Below, one piece after another: positions 9,677 to 18,882 of a stretch of 64,000 nucleotides of DNA. The DNA lies in the NCBI GenBank assembly GCA_023459335.1, contig JAEWUO010000012.1, positions 1 through 64,000 of the forward strand, in the 5' to 3' direction. The position numbers were made by a program, and so were the translations under genes. Under the pieces are notes generated by a model. That model ran no database searches. It was not told the origin of the DNA and was given only the letters and a program-made list of their open reading frames with translations. This DNA comes from Bacillota bacterium. Lineage in GTDB: Bacteria > Bacillota > Clostridia > Christensenellales > CAG-138. How positions within the stretch are numbered: position 1 is the first letter of the stretch; each line of letters opens with the position of its first letter.

Positions 9677-10489
9677 ACCGGGTAAGAAGCCTAGCTCCAT
9701 AGCATTTTCCGTATATGCATTATTAGGAATATAAATAATCTTTTTCCCTTTCTTTTCATATTCTTGTAAAGCATAGTTTAAAGAAATAAATGATTTTCCT
9801 TTTCCAAAGCCGCCGCTTACACTAATTATTGTGATGTCTTCATCACTTAATAAATCAAAATAAAATAATTGTTCTAGAGATTTTGGCTTTACCGTATTAC
9901 AAAATGAATTTTTTATAAAATTTTTATAATTTTTAGAATTAATTGTTATAGGTTCACCATTTTTTATTTTAAAAACACTATGTTCAACGCCTTCGGCTTT
10001 TAGAATTAGAAATTCATTATTGTAAATTTCTAAATCTCTTGGGATTTCCCCTTTCATAAGATCACCATATAGAGTATCACATTCTTCCATAGGACCATTA
10101 AATTCAACAACTCCAGAGTGGATTTCATTAAAAGAGAATTTTCCAGTTTTTATACCAAAAATATTAGCCTTCAAAGACAAACATAAATCGTTTGTTATAA
10201 TAATTGAGTTGTTGATATCTGCTTTTGCAATTTCAATTATTTCATTATCTACGGTTCTTGTAGACTCGAAAAATTCTAAATCGCCAAAACTAATTTCTGT
10301 GCGATATTTTTCTATTTGTGTCGCAGCACGTCTAGCTGACATTGCCACCTCTCTATTTTGACTATCTTTTAATTTTTCTAATTCGTGAATTACCCCGTAT
10401 GGAATAACTATTGTAGATAAATCTTTTTGTCTTGTAAAAAAAGATGGATAATCTAATAATACATTTGTATCTATTACTTTTACTGTCAT
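9677..10489 (-). CDS. phoH: PIN-PhoH family protein, exon 1
   Basis: Residues 1-130 are a PIN nuclease domain: VIDTNVLLDYPS, HELEKLK, and DNEIIEIAK ... IIITND with conserved acidic residues. From about 190 the PhoH ATPase starts; Walker A is SVSGGFGKGKSF. The exon ends at GFLPG at a group I intron. ATG at 10489 after AAAGGAG. Downstream of a terminator hairpin; a TATAAT at about 10514-10509 has no convincing -35. Confidence 0.9.
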
Positions 10490-10520
10490 TTTTAAACTCC
10501 TTTGTTTAATTATAAAATAA

Positions 10521-10546
10521 AACCCCTAGTTTGTAGACTAGGGGTT
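10521..10546 (-). terminator. Hairpin terminator after the Sak4-like gene
   Basis: 10-bp perfect inverted repeat AACCCCTAGT/ACTAGGGGTT with a 6-base loop, followed on the minus strand by TTTTATTTTATAA. It lies 5 bp past the stop of the leftward gene. Confidence 0.85.
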
Positions 10547-10551
10547 TATAG

Positions 10552-11559
10552 TTATACTATCCCCTTTATTTTAATAAGGGTCTCTTTTAGTTTATCTTTA
10601 TCGCTCTCAACTAAGTGAGAAAATTTTATGTCTTCTTTTTGGAATACTTCTCTCAATATGTTTGTAAATTGCTCTGTAATTTCCTTGTCACTAGAATATT
10701 TGACAAAAAGACTTTTCGCCTCAGTCAACATTGAATCAAAACTCTGTTCAGAATAAAAATTACTATTACTCTCTTCAGCGATACCGCCACCGCCGGCCGC
10801 AATTTGAGCATCCACAGCATCATTAACTGCAGTTAAAAAATTCTCATAAGAAAATTCTATACCCTTTTTAATGTAGTGATATCTTGAGCCAGCCCAGAAT
10901 GTTGGTGTCTCCCTAAAGAACAACAATGGTTTTTCGTTTGGACGCCTGTGAATATAGCATATGTTATCTACTAACTTATTTACGATATCAAATGGTTTAT
11001 CTTGCAATGACGGTTTTATCTGGTATATCGGTTCGACTGTTTCTTTTGAGCCATTTTGTTCAGCTTTGGCTTGAGCCGCCGCTGTTGCTTCTTTATTTAT
11101 TTTTGTCTGACTGTGTGTAACAAAATTAATACCATATCCAGCATTAGCTAAGTCTGAAAGTGTTGATCTAAACTCTTCTTCAGACAAAGAATAGCCTTGT
11201 CCATATGGAATATCACCTATTTTTGTGACAGAATGATCGTTCATTACTTTTGCCAATACATACTTCCAAAGAATATCTACTGTATCTATGGCAATAGTTG
11301 CATACTTCTCCTTCAGTTCTGGCATAAGACACAACTGTTTTTTGATTGATATAAAATCCTCCCAATTGTGAATAGGAACAACCATTATATTATCAAGAGC
11401 ATTATAGCCGGGTTCACACGCAAGTAATAAACTCTTTGGAAATTTTGTTACTAGGGTTGTCTTTCCTATTTTTGGCAGACCATAAAATAGATTGTATTTT
11501 CCCTCGGTAGTTTTAGTTATTCGTCTTGGTGTTAATTCTTTTAAATTTACAAATGCCAT
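10552..11559 (-). CDS. Sak4-like RecA-fold ATPase
   Basis: 335 residues; ATG at 11559 behind AGGAGGAG. Walker A is FYGLPKIGKTTLV (residues 26-38), Walker B TIAIDTVDIL (about 90), then INFVTHSQTK. This is the AAA_24/Sak4-like family, single-strand annealing or recombination ATPases of phages, here next to an SSB-like gene as is common. The C-terminal 130 residues are helical and not conserved to my eye. Confidence 0.78.
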   Translation of the reverse strand: MAFVNLKELTPRRITKTTEGKYNLFYGLPKIGKTTLVTKFPKSLLLACEPGYNALDNIMVVPIHNWEDFISIKKQLCLMPELKEKYATIAIDTVDILWKYVLAKVMNDHSVTKIGDIPYGQGYSLSEEEFRSTLSDLANAGYGINFVTHSQTKINKEATAAAQAKAEQNGSKETVEPIYQIKPSLQDKPFDIVNKLVDNICYIHRRPNEKPLLFFRETPTFWAGSRYHYIKKGIEFSYENFLTAVNDAVDAQIAAGGGGIAEESNSNFYSEQSFDSMLTEAKSLFVKYSSDKEITEQFTNILREVFQKEDIKFSHLVESDKDKLKETLIKIKGIV

Positions 11560-11597
11560 TAATCTAAACTCCTCCTTATTAAATAATGTTAAAATTA

Positions 11598-11625
11598 GTC
11601 GAACCTACAATTTTATAGGTTCGAC
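11598..11625 (-). terminator. Hairpin between SSB-like and Sak4-like genes
   Basis: 10-bp perfect inverted repeat GTCGAACCTA/TAGGTTCGAC, loop 8. The following minus-strand tract (TAATTTTAAC) is only moderately T-rich, so it may attenuate rather than terminate. Confidence 0.6.
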
Positions 11626-11638
11626 TTTGAATTAGATT

Positions 11639-12592
11639 TTAGAAGCCCAAATCTAAATCATTATCATCAATTTTAACATTCTTTGGAGTTTCGACTGTTT
11701 TTGTTTTAGATTTTTGAGACATTTTATTTTTCTGTTCCTCTATATCTTTTATTCTTTCTTTTAATCCTTGCTCTAACTCTGTTGGATCATAAGATAATGA
11801 AGGTTCTAACCCAATAGCTGAACCAGATGTGATTATTAATTCTTGAATAAATTCTCTTTTTGTTTTCACAATTGGCTCACCGAAACCAACTTCTTCTTTT
11901 GTAGTTGTCACGGTTTCATTACAATTTATTAGACCTTTGGAAACTTTTACTGTATCATATTTCTTCCAAGATTGTTTTACGTGAGCGACTTTTTGAGGGG
12001 CTATTAAATACATCGTGAATACGCTTACCTTACCACTATATCCAACCGATGCCATTTTTAATTTTAATCTGCCAGTTAATGTTATTCCATCCTCTTTTAC
12101 CTCTTCAGCGGTTGATGGATCATTTAAAATAATAAACACACCTTCAAAATAAGCTTCAGATTCATCATTTTCTCTCATTGGGTTCATGAAATTCATTTCG
12201 ATAGTAAATTCACCATCTTTTTTTGTTGATAAAGCTTGTTCTTTTAGTATCGTTCTGTTCGACCAAAATGATACCATGTCGCCTCGACCATCTGGTTTTA
12301 TAGACGCCACTCTAGGAATAAAAGTTTCTTTGTATTTTTGAATTTTTTCAAATACTTGACTTATATTTTTATCCTTCGTATATTTCATTGAGAACATTCT
12401 GACTGGAACGAGTTGTTTCTCAACTTTACCTTCGACATCTTGTATAACTTCTATTTTTGCAAGACCAGAAATATATTCTCTTCCATCTGTGGTTTTCTTT
12501 TCTTCTATTATTAATTCCACTAATTCGCCTTGAATCCTCCCTTCTTGAATAGATTCATTTCCGATACCTTTTTCATTTTTTAATTTTAACAT
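11639..12592 (-). CDS. Single-stranded DNA-binding-like protein
   Basis: About 317 residues; ATG at 12592 is 10 bases from GGAG (an ATG at 12601 is too close). N-terminal GRIQGELVELIIEEKK and GREYISGLAKIEV look like OB-fold strands. The last residues are IDDNDLDLGF, an acidic tip with a terminal Phe like the SSB interaction tail (DDDLPF). Together with the downstream Sak4-like ATPase this supports an SSB role. No clear family match by eye. Confidence 0.7.
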   Translation of the reverse strand: MLKLKNEKGIGNESIQEGRIQGELVELIIEEKKTTDGREYISGLAKIEVIQDVEGKVEKQLVPVRMFSMKYTKDKNISQVFEKIQKYKETFIPRVASIKPDGRGDMVSFWSNRTILKEQALSTKKDGEFTIEMNFMNPMRENDESEAYFEGVFIILNDPSTAEEVKEDGITLTGRLKLKMASVGYSGKVSVFTMYLIAPQKVAHVKQSWKKYDTVKVSKGLINCNETVTTTKEEVGFGEPIVKTKREFIQELIITSGSAIGLEPSLSYDPTELEQGLKERIKDIEEQKNKMSQKSKTKTVETPKNVKIDDNDLDLGF

Positions 12593-12657
12593 ATAATACA
12601 TACTCCTTCATTCAATTTAATTTAATTTTAACTAATAAGACAAAAAAAGAAAACTAT

Positions 12658-12680
12658 AAGAGGAGCTATGAGCTCCTCTT
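12658..12680 (-). terminator. Terminator after winged-helix gene
   Basis: 10-bp stem AAGAGGAGCT/AGCTCCTCTT, 3-base loop, then ATAGTTTTCTTTTTTT on the minus strand. Confidence 0.88.
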
Positions 12681-12699
12681 TATTTTCTAAAAACTTGGT

Positions 12700-12981
12700 T
12701 TAAACTACAGGCTTAAATTCCATACCAGCAGAATTCAAAGCGAAAGTCTTGAACTCTTTATCTTTGCCGTCAATATTCACTGTTTTTACGCCTTTTTCAA
12801 TTAAGCCTCTTTTGTTAAGACCTTGTACAGACCCTGTTACAGCCGCCGCTGATACACCCGCCGCTGACGCTAATTCAGCTGTTGTCATTGGTTCAGTTGT
12901 TGCTTTTAGAGTCGCTAAGACTTTTTGAGCATTTTCGCTCATTGGTTTAGTTGCTGTTGCTTTTGGTGTTGTGTTTTCCAT
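12700..12981 (-). CDS. Small winged-helix (MarR-like) DNA-binding protein
   Basis: 93 residues. Residues 18-75 form a winged helix: AQKVLATLKA, MTTAELASAAGVSAAAVTGS (recognition helix) and KRGLIEKG with a wing (IDGKDKEFKTF). The N-terminal 15 residues are Thr/Lys/Pro rich. It is expressed behind the tRNA-Thr and probably from the same promoters, in a unit of its own ended by a terminator; a candidate abundant regulator or DNA-organising protein. Confidence 0.8.
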   Translation of the reverse strand: MENTTPKATATKPMSENAQKVLATLKATTEPMTTAELASAAGVSAAAVTGSVQGLNKRGLIEKGVKTVNIDGKDKEFKTFALNSAGMEFKPVV

Positions 12982-13054
12982 AATTAATTACCTTCCTTTT
13001 CGCCACTATGGGCGTTATTTTATTTTTTTGTTAAGTAGTTATGCTACTCAACTA

Positions 13055-13125
13055 AGCTAATACTTGGAATCGAACCAAGAACCAATGCTTACAAGGCATT
13101 TGTTTTACCACTAAACTATATTAGC
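13055..13125 (-). tRNA. tRNA-Thr (anticodon TGT)
   Basis: Minus-strand cloverleaf: acceptor GCTAATA/TATTAGC, anticodon stem AATGC/GCATT around CTTGTAA, T-arm TTGGTTCGATTCCAA, discriminator T, no encoded CCA. It is the first product of the winged-helix transcript, followed by a hairpin (GTTGAGTAG/CTACTTAAC). Confidence 0.92.
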
Positions 13126-13141
13126 ATTTTACTATAATATA

Positions 13142-13170
13142 ATTATATCATATATTTTGAAAAAAGTCAA
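13142..13170 (-). promoter_or_regulatory. Promoter for tRNA-Thr and winged-helix gene
   Basis: TTGACT (13170-13165), 17 bp, TATAAT (13147-13142), extended TGA; transcription would start a few bases before the tRNA. Confidence 0.85.
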
Positions 13171-13182
13171 TCTAAAGAGCTT

Positions 13183-13231
13183 TTCTTTTGTTCTCTTTCT
13201 TTTGTTCTCTTTCTTTTGTTCTCTTTCTTTT
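13183..13231. repeat. Tandem 14-bp repeat between two tandem promoters
   Basis: Three exact copies of TTCTTTTGTTCTCT plus a half copy (13183-13196, 13197-13210, 13211-13224, 13225-13231). Purine-only on the minus strand apart from one C per unit. It lies in the RNA made from the upstream promoter at 13245-13273. Confidence 0.9.
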
Positions 13232-13244
13232 CTTCACTATAATA

Positions 13245-13273
13245 ATTATATCATATATTTTGAAAAAAGTCAA
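13245..13273 (-). promoter_or_regulatory. Second, upstream promoter before the 14-bp repeats
   Basis: TTGACT (13273-13268), 17 bp, TATAAT (13250-13245). Nearly identical to the promoter at 13142-13170 (same TTTTTTCAAAATATATGA spacer), suggesting a local duplication. Confidence 0.82.
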
Positions 13274-13275
13274 TA

Positions 13276-13800
13276 CTATAAATAAAATGGGTATATTATA
13301 ATTGTTTCGTCTTTTTTCTTTAAAAAACAACCATGAATAGAATTTGCAAATGGGCTTTCTTCATTTTCTACTATTGGAAAAAAACAAAAACACTCGTTTT
13401 CAATTTTATAAGCAATTAATTCTATTATTGGTAATTCTTCTTCTGACTGCTCATTTTCAAATTCATCGCCACTAATAAAATCTTCTTGTTTAACAAGAAA
13501 ATCATTTAACTGCTGAACATCTTCGTCTATTTGGGCGACAATGTTCTTAATACTTTCATTATTTGATAAGGATATTTTTTGATATTCTTCAGCATTAATA
13601 TTAATTATACAATTAACAGCCATAAATCTACTAGCACTATCCCATAGATTATTCTTTTCTACTATATTTTGAATATGATATCCGATAAATTTACCAAATT
13701 CCTCCATTTCACAGGTTTGAATATTAACAAATCCATCTCTCTGTAGAACAAATTCTTTTATATAATCTAACATTGCTGGTAATATAACTACATTACTCAT
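13276..13800 (-). CDS. Hypothetical protein
   Basis: 174 residues, ATG at 13800 after GGAAG. Hydrophobic N-terminal helix (VVILPAMLDYIKEFVL), acidic stretch EFENEQSEEELPI, and a C-terminal IIIYPFYL. Not recognised. It follows the UvrD-like helicase by 15 bp, so the two form an operon. Confidence 0.75.
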   Translation of the reverse strand: MSNVVILPAMLDYIKEFVLQRDGFVNIQTCEMEEFGKFIGYHIQNIVEKNNLWDSASRFMAVNCIININAEEYQKISLSNNESIKNIVAQIDEDVQQLNDFLVKQEDFISGDEFENEQSEEELPIIELIAYKIENECFCFFPIVENEESPFANSIHGCFLKKKDETIIIYPFYL

Positions 13801-13815
13801 TTTTACTTCCTTTCT

Positions 13816-15933
13816 TTAGAAGAAATCATTTGTTTTTTTTGGAACAAAAAATTTCTCATTCATACATACGAACAGTTGTTTTCTCGCTCTCGTCGCCGCC
13901 ACATAAGAAACATTTCGCTCCTCAGTATTATAATTTTTCATTCCAATCATTATGACATTATCGACTTCTAGTCCCTTCGCCGCATGGGCGGTCAAAACCT
14001 TAACTTTATCACTATTTGTTAACTGTTCTATTTCAGATAAAGTTAAATCTTTCTTCTTAAAAGTCACATTTGGAATGCCCGCACGTCTTAATAAATCAAC
14101 AGTTTTATCTATTAATTTATTAGTTCTACAAATAAAAAACCAATCTTTAAAATTTCCGTTTTTAGAAATAATTTCAATCGAGTCGCTTGGTTCTATCTTA
14201 TAGACTTCACCTTTATCTTTTGAACATATTTCTGTATTTTTTGGTATTCTATTATCTCTATTCGATAACAAACTCTTTGCAAAAGAAAGGATTTCTTCCC
14301 CATTACGATAATTTTCATTTAAAAAATATTTTTCAAAATAATAATCATCATACATACTGAGAATTATTTTTGTATTACCGCCTTTAAATCCATATATAGC
14401 TTGGTCATCATCACCAACTACGAATAAATTCTTTGGCTGTAGTTTTTCAATAAATTTATATTCATTGTCGCATACATCTTGTGCCTCGTCTAGCAACAAG
14501 TGTTCGACATCTGGGAGCAACGTATAGCCAAGTTTCATTACCTCAGATAATAACCAATCGAAATCTTCATCATTAATTTTATCATCAGTTTTAATACCTA
14601 CTGATTTACAAATTGAATTAGCCAAAGAGTGAATTGTTCCTATAAATAAAGACCCCGGAACAGCATCTAGTCTTTTCTTCATTTCTTCAGCAGCTAAGTT
14701 CGTGAAGGTTATACATTTGATTTTCGATGGGTCAACACCGATACTTAATAAATATCTTACCCTTTCTGTTATTACTGTGGTATTATGAGTAACAACAAAG
14801 TCATTTACTAAAAATAGATTCTCTTCATTATCTACTTCAAAACAAATCATTTCTTCTTTATAATTAAGAGGTTTAATCTCAATTATTTCTAATTTATCGT
14901 TTTCCCATTTGTCTATCATTGTTTCTTTTGCTATTGAGGCTATATTTTTTTTACAATGAATTGAAAAAATTTGTTCTATTCTGTCTTTTTTAACATACAG
15001 TTGGATTACAGTCGAATTTAACTTCACACTATAATTATTATCAATAGAAATAACTTCTTCTATTGGATGAGCTGTTGCTTTTATCCCAATAGACTTACAT
15101 AATTTTGAAATCATTAATTCCACTTCGGTATCATATGTCTCTAATGATACTGTAAAATCAATTGGGTCAATATTACCAATAGCGTCTGCAATGCCTTTTA
15201 AAACAAGACTTCTATTTTGAAAAGTATTTGCTACGCACAATTTTTTTCTCAATAAATGCAATTTATTTTTAAAGACATCAGCAACTTTAATAATTTTATT
15301 ATCTTTATCTTTAAAATATATATACCCTAATTGGTCAATTTCCCAAACTTCGGAATTAATTAATGGTTTTAAAATTTCAGCCATTTCTGGTTTATTATAA
15401 ATATGAAAATAATTACTTTTATCTTCTTCTGGAAACAATGAAGAAATTGGAGCACCTATCGCTAAATAAACCCCAAATACATATGGATTTACATCACCAA
15501 AATAGTCTTCTTCATATTCTAGTTCTGTTGCTCCTATTGGTAAAAAGAATTTATTTCTTCTAAAATTATTAATTAAATATCTAGTATTTGACGTATTTAG
15601 AACATCTTCGTCTCTATTGTAATAACTCCAGAGATGTTCTTCGCAACATTTTACTGTTGCATTATTTGCAAGTGTTAGTTGTATTACTTGCTTTTTCTCA
15701 CTTTGAGGATAAACTCCTAGAACTTTTGTTGGCTTTCCTATTCTATCGAAAATAAAATCACCAACTTTAATATTTTTTGCTAAAACTACACCATTTGGTG
15801 TTGGAATATTGGTTTCCATAGGAATAGCCTTACCAGAACCAGCACCAGCTACAACTAACACCCTATTTTTGTCGGTTTCTACCGCCAACTTTTGATTTCT
15901 GTTCATTTGCTTATTTTTTAATATTTGATCCAT
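13816..15933 (-). CDS. UvrD/Rep-family superfamily 1 helicase with intein
   Basis: 705-residue precursor, about 356 after splicing, which is short for UvrD. Extein: Q-motif-like NRNQKLAVET, Walker A VVAGAGSGK-TT (split by the intein), ITFTNLAAEEMKKRL (Ia), LLLDEAQDVCDNE (II), VVGDDDQAIYGFKG (III), NYRNGEEIL (IV), LTAHAAKGLEVDNVIMIG (V), YVAATRARKQLFV (VI). I place the start at ATG 15933 because AAGAGGGGT precedes it; an upstream ATG at 15960 lies at the transcription start. The 2B subdomain appears missing. Confidence 0.9.
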   Translation of the reverse strand: MDQILKNKQMNRNQKLAVETDKNRVLVVAGAGSGKAIPMETNIPTPNGVVLAKNIKVGDFIFDRIGKPTKVLGVYPQSEKKQVIQLTLANNATVKCCEEHLWSYYNRDEDVLNTSNTRYLINNFRRNKFFLPIGATELEYEEDYFGDVNPYVFGVYLAIGAPISSLFPEEDKSNYFHIYNKPEMAEILKPLINSEVWEIDQLGYIYFKDKDNKIIKVADVFKNKLHLLRKKLCVANTFQNRSLVLKGIADAIGNIDPIDFTVSLETYDTEVELMISKLCKSIGIKATAHPIEEVISIDNNYSVKLNSTVIQLYVKKDRIEQIFSIHCKKNIASIAKETMIDKWENDKLEIIEIKPLNYKEEMICFEVDNEENLFLVNDFVVTHNTTVITERVRYLLSIGVDPSKIKCITFTNLAAEEMKKRLDAVPGSLFIGTIHSLANSICKSVGIKTDDKINDEDFDWLLSEVMKLGYTLLPDVEHLLLDEAQDVCDNEYKFIEKLQPKNLFVVGDDDQAIYGFKGGNTKIILSMYDDYYFEKYFLNENYRNGEEILSFAKSLLSNRDNRIPKNTEICSKDKGEVYKIEPSDSIEIISKNGNFKDWFFICRTNKLIDKTVDLLRRAGIPNVTFKKKDLTLSEIEQLTNSDKVKVLTAHAAKGLEVDNVIMIGMKNYNTEERNVSYVAATRARKQLFVCMNEKFFVPKKTNDFF
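14782..15828 (-). other. Class 3 intein in UvrD-like helicase (about 349 residues)
   Basis: Starts AIPMETNIPT after AGSGK and ends FVVTHN before Thr+1. WCT triad: Trp in CCEEHLWSYY, Cys in MICFEVDNEENLF, Thr in VVTHN. Two weak dodecapeptide-like segments, YVFGVYLAIG and LKGIADAIGNID, suggest a degenerate LAGLIDADG domain. Its splicing blocks are clearly homologous to those of the DnaB intein (shared FDR.G..T.VLGVYPQ), and both occupy the identical site in Walker A. Confidence 0.88.
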
Positions 15934-15966
15934 TCTTTTACCCCTCTTCTTATTTACCATAATATA

Positions 15967-15995
15967 ATTATAACATATTTTTTTAAAAAAGTCAA
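15967..15995 (-). promoter_or_regulatory. Promoter proximal to UvrD-like gene
   Basis: TTGACT (15995-15990), 17 bp, TATAAT (15972-15967). The RNA would start near 15960. Confidence 0.82.
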
Positions 15996-16055
15996 CAATA
16001 TCAACTTATATTCATGTGAAATAATAACTAACTAACTTACTAATCTTCTATATTA

Positions 16056-16084
16056 ATTATATCCTAAGAAAAGAAAAAAGTCAA
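16056..16084 (-). promoter_or_regulatory. Upstream promoter for UvrD-like gene
   Basis: TTGACT (16084-16079), 17 bp, TATAAT (16061-16056). The -35 is embedded in the terminator hairpin of the preceding gene. Confidence 0.75.
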
Positions 16085-16106
16085 GCATTTTAACACTTGA
16101 CTTTTT
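16075..16106 (-). terminator. Terminator after the 914-residue structural gene
   Basis: 11-bp inverted repeat AAAAAGTCAAG/CTTGACTTTTT; minus-strand T-run TTTTTTCTTTTC. Its right arm doubles as the -35 of the next promoter. Confidence 0.78.
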
Positions 16107-16110
16107 GAAA

Positions 16111-18855
16111 TTAAAAATCACTTAGTAATTTGGGGAAGTAAGGTGGTGCATTTTCACCATCAATAAACATTCCACCAATACCTAATTGTCCTCTGGATTT
16201 TTGATATACTGAACCATCATCTTTATTTCCAATTATACAGTAATTATAAAAATATCCCATTTGCAAATTTCCAGTTTCTATAACAAAGCTATATTTATCA
16301 CTAAATGAATGATTACTCCATTTATTTATTGGTTGACTATTATAATAATTTGTATCGGCCTCATCTATTGTCGCCGCTGATATATTGTTTTTTGTTGATG
16401 TTGATAAAAAAGGTCCATCACCTGTATCACCTACATCATTATTAAATCTTTTTATTCCTTCGGCGACAGACTGTGTAATTGTTGAATCTAATGTGCCGCC
16501 GCCTATTATACCAACAACTTTTAGAGAGGAGAAACATCTACTTCTTTCATCTGTGGAAGTTAAGATAATATTATTAATCTTCATACCCTTTTGAGCATAT
16601 CTCGCCGGCTCACCACCAAAAATAACCATCATAGGTAATTCGGCTTCGCCAACACTTAATTGCCAATCTCCACTAACTGTTCTAGCCGCTTCAATTTTTT
16701 GAATATAAGAGAATGGTGTTATCTGTGGTAATGAACTAGACACATTTTCAAAATAATATGGAGAATTTGTACTACTTGGGTCTATAAAGTCAGTAAACCA
16801 TTTTCCAGAACCGACCCCACTAGTTTTACATATGTGGGTTTCTTGATTATTTTGATTAAATAATCCATAACCTTCTAAAACTGGTTTACCCTCACTATTT
16901 GTTAATGGATAAGGGGTAGAAATATACGCCATTCTTGTCCCGCTTTGTGATGAATTTTTTACAGATAGATCTCCTGTTAATAAATTACCAGTAGATAATA
17001 CAGTAGTTGAAATATCACTACTATTGAAGGTTGAAAAAAATACATCTATTGGAATTATATCTTGAAAATACTGCTCTGTTAATTCACTTGACTGTGGTCT
17101 AAAAATTTCAACCAATATATTATTTCTTGGTGTTGATACTATTTCTCTTATTATTTTTCCGTCAGTTGAGGATATTTTTTGAGATGTGTTTAATTGATTT
17201 GTTTTCTTAAATACTATTAAATTTGGATATTTACTCCAAGTGTCCTCATATAATTGATAATTTTGCTGAATACCTAAGCCTTTGTAATCAGGATCTTTAT
17301 TTATTGTCGTAGTATTTTCTTTAATATTATAAAGAACATTTGCACCCATGTGGTTATAAGTTGCGTCATTTTCTCCTAAGTGAACAAACATTAATTCGCC
17401 GCCAATTAACAATTGAGATGGAATAAAAACTAATTTTGGTAAAATATCGTCATAATTGCCGCCATAGAGGTTTTCAAGAACTTCACTATTTTCACCATAT
17501 AATATTCCTCCAGAGTAGTCGTAATATCGTTCATCAAAAAAGACGTAAATATTTTCATTACTTTTATCTGCTGTTGTTATAACATCACCATTGTTTTTAA
17601 TAAGTGTCGAAATATTAATATCACTAAGGGAAATTGATCTAGAACCATGAACACCATTAATTTTAATTTTTACGTTTTTTAAACTTACAGGCTCTTTTAT
17701 AGAGAATGTTGGAGCTTCTATTTCAAACCCTACTGTTGAGCCGCCGGTCACTTGTCCAACTAAAGTAGAAACTTCACTTTTTAATTGTGAATATCCATCC
17801 CAAATATTCCAAATATTTTGCCATAAATCTCCAATTTCATTAAGCGTATCTGAAAAAATATTCATAATACCATTTGAATTCCATAATGAATTGGTTACAG
17901 CATCAAGAACATTTGCGATTACCCAAAAGTTTTTATTTAAATCTTCTATCTCTACTCTTCTTGAATACTGCGGCATTAATAAATTAATTCCATTTGTTTC
18001 AAAAAACCAACCATTTGCATAAAGAGCATCTATCAACTCATCATATGTTAAATATGGTTTTGAAATGGATTCAATTCTATTTAAAATAAATATATATAAC
18101 TGAAGAATTCTGTTTTCAAATTCTTCAGGAATTTTTGCTAAAAATTCATTTTGAAAATTGGTATATGTAGCATTTTCTATTGATTCCACGGCTTGTTGAG
18201 TGTATTTTCCAGAGTATATAATTAAATTTCCATTAAAGTCTCTAACGAAATCGACTTCATTATTTACATATTCTATCCCATAGTATTGCGAATTAATTAA
18301 AACTGGGGTTCTAAGAGGATATGCTTCATCAGAGTTAATTCTTAGCACTTCCACATACTCATTTTTTAATTCAAACGTTTCAAATCCCGTTCCCAACATT
18401 GAATTTGTATAGTAATTTAATAAAATACAAGCATCATCAATACCAACAACGCCGTCTCCATTAAAATCACATATCCCAACCGCTTTTAAGTCAAGTCGCC
18501 TTTGGGCATCAAGTTCAGATGCAATTATATTTGTATAATCCATATTCAATAAGTTCATATCTTTTTCATCTGTTCTTGCGGCCGTATACTCTTGTCCAGA
18601 TTTATTACTTAATGGCTTTGGATTTAAATAATTACCACTAATTGTTCCTCTAGCGTCAGCTTTCAGAAGTTCATTTATCGAAATTTGTGGATTTGTACCT
18701 TTTGAATTTTTTATTTCATTATATTTAGTTTTAAGAGTTGCTAAAGATATATTCCACGAAATTGCTTTATTTAAAACAGAACTTATTGGGTCTCCAAACT
18801 GTTTATTTTCAGCTGGTATTTGTTGCAATAAGGCTCTTACATCAGCTATTGTCAT
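16111..18855 (-). CDS. Large structural protein with dockerin-like Ca-binding motif
   Basis: 914 residues; ATG at 18855 behind AAGGAGG. Mostly beta-rich, Asn/Ser-rich sequence typical of virion or receptor-binding proteins. Residues about 124-148 contain DFNGDGVVGIDDACILLNYY, a single dockerin/EF-hand loop (D-x-N-x-D-G-x-V-x-x-x-D). The C-terminus has glycine-rich segments (GIIGGGTL, GIGGMFIDGENAP). It follows the endolysin, at the end of the tail/lysis unit. I do not recognise the whole protein; a tail-associated adhesin is a reasonable guess. Confidence 0.75.
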   Translation of the reverse strand: MTIADVRALLQQIPAENKQFGDPISSVLNKAISWNISLATLKTKYNEIKNSKGTNPQISINELLKADARGTISGNYLNPKPLSNKSGQEYTAARTDEKDMNLLNMDYTNIIASELDAQRRLDLKAVGICDFNGDGVVGIDDACILLNYYTNSMLGTGFETFELKNEYVEVLRINSDEAYPLRTPVLINSQYYGIEYVNNEVDFVRDFNGNLIIYSGKYTQQAVESIENATYTNFQNEFLAKIPEEFENRILQLYIFILNRIESISKPYLTYDELIDALYANGWFFETNGINLLMPQYSRRVEIEDLNKNFWVIANVLDAVTNSLWNSNGIMNIFSDTLNEIGDLWQNIWNIWDGYSQLKSEVSTLVGQVTGGSTVGFEIEAPTFSIKEPVSLKNVKIKINGVHGSRSISLSDINISTLIKNNGDVITTADKSNENIYVFFDERYYDYSGGILYGENSEVLENLYGGNYDDILPKLVFIPSQLLIGGELMFVHLGENDATYNHMGANVLYNIKENTTTINKDPDYKGLGIQQNYQLYEDTWSKYPNLIVFKKTNQLNTSQKISSTDGKIIREIVSTPRNNILVEIFRPQSSELTEQYFQDIIPIDVFFSTFNSSDISTTVLSTGNLLTGDLSVKNSSQSGTRMAYISTPYPLTNSEGKPVLEGYGLFNQNNQETHICKTSGVGSGKWFTDFIDPSSTNSPYYFENVSSSLPQITPFSYIQKIEAARTVSGDWQLSVGEAELPMMVIFGGEPARYAQKGMKINNIILTSTDERSRCFSSLKVVGIIGGGTLDSTITQSVAEGIKRFNNDVGDTGDGPFLSTSTKNNISAATIDEADTNYYNSQPINKWSNHSFSDKYSFVIETGNLQMGYFYNYCIIGNKDDGSVYQKSRGQLGIGGMFIDGENAPPYFPKLLSDF

Positions 18856-18882
18856 TGTTACCTCCTATAAAGAGTAGAGAGA

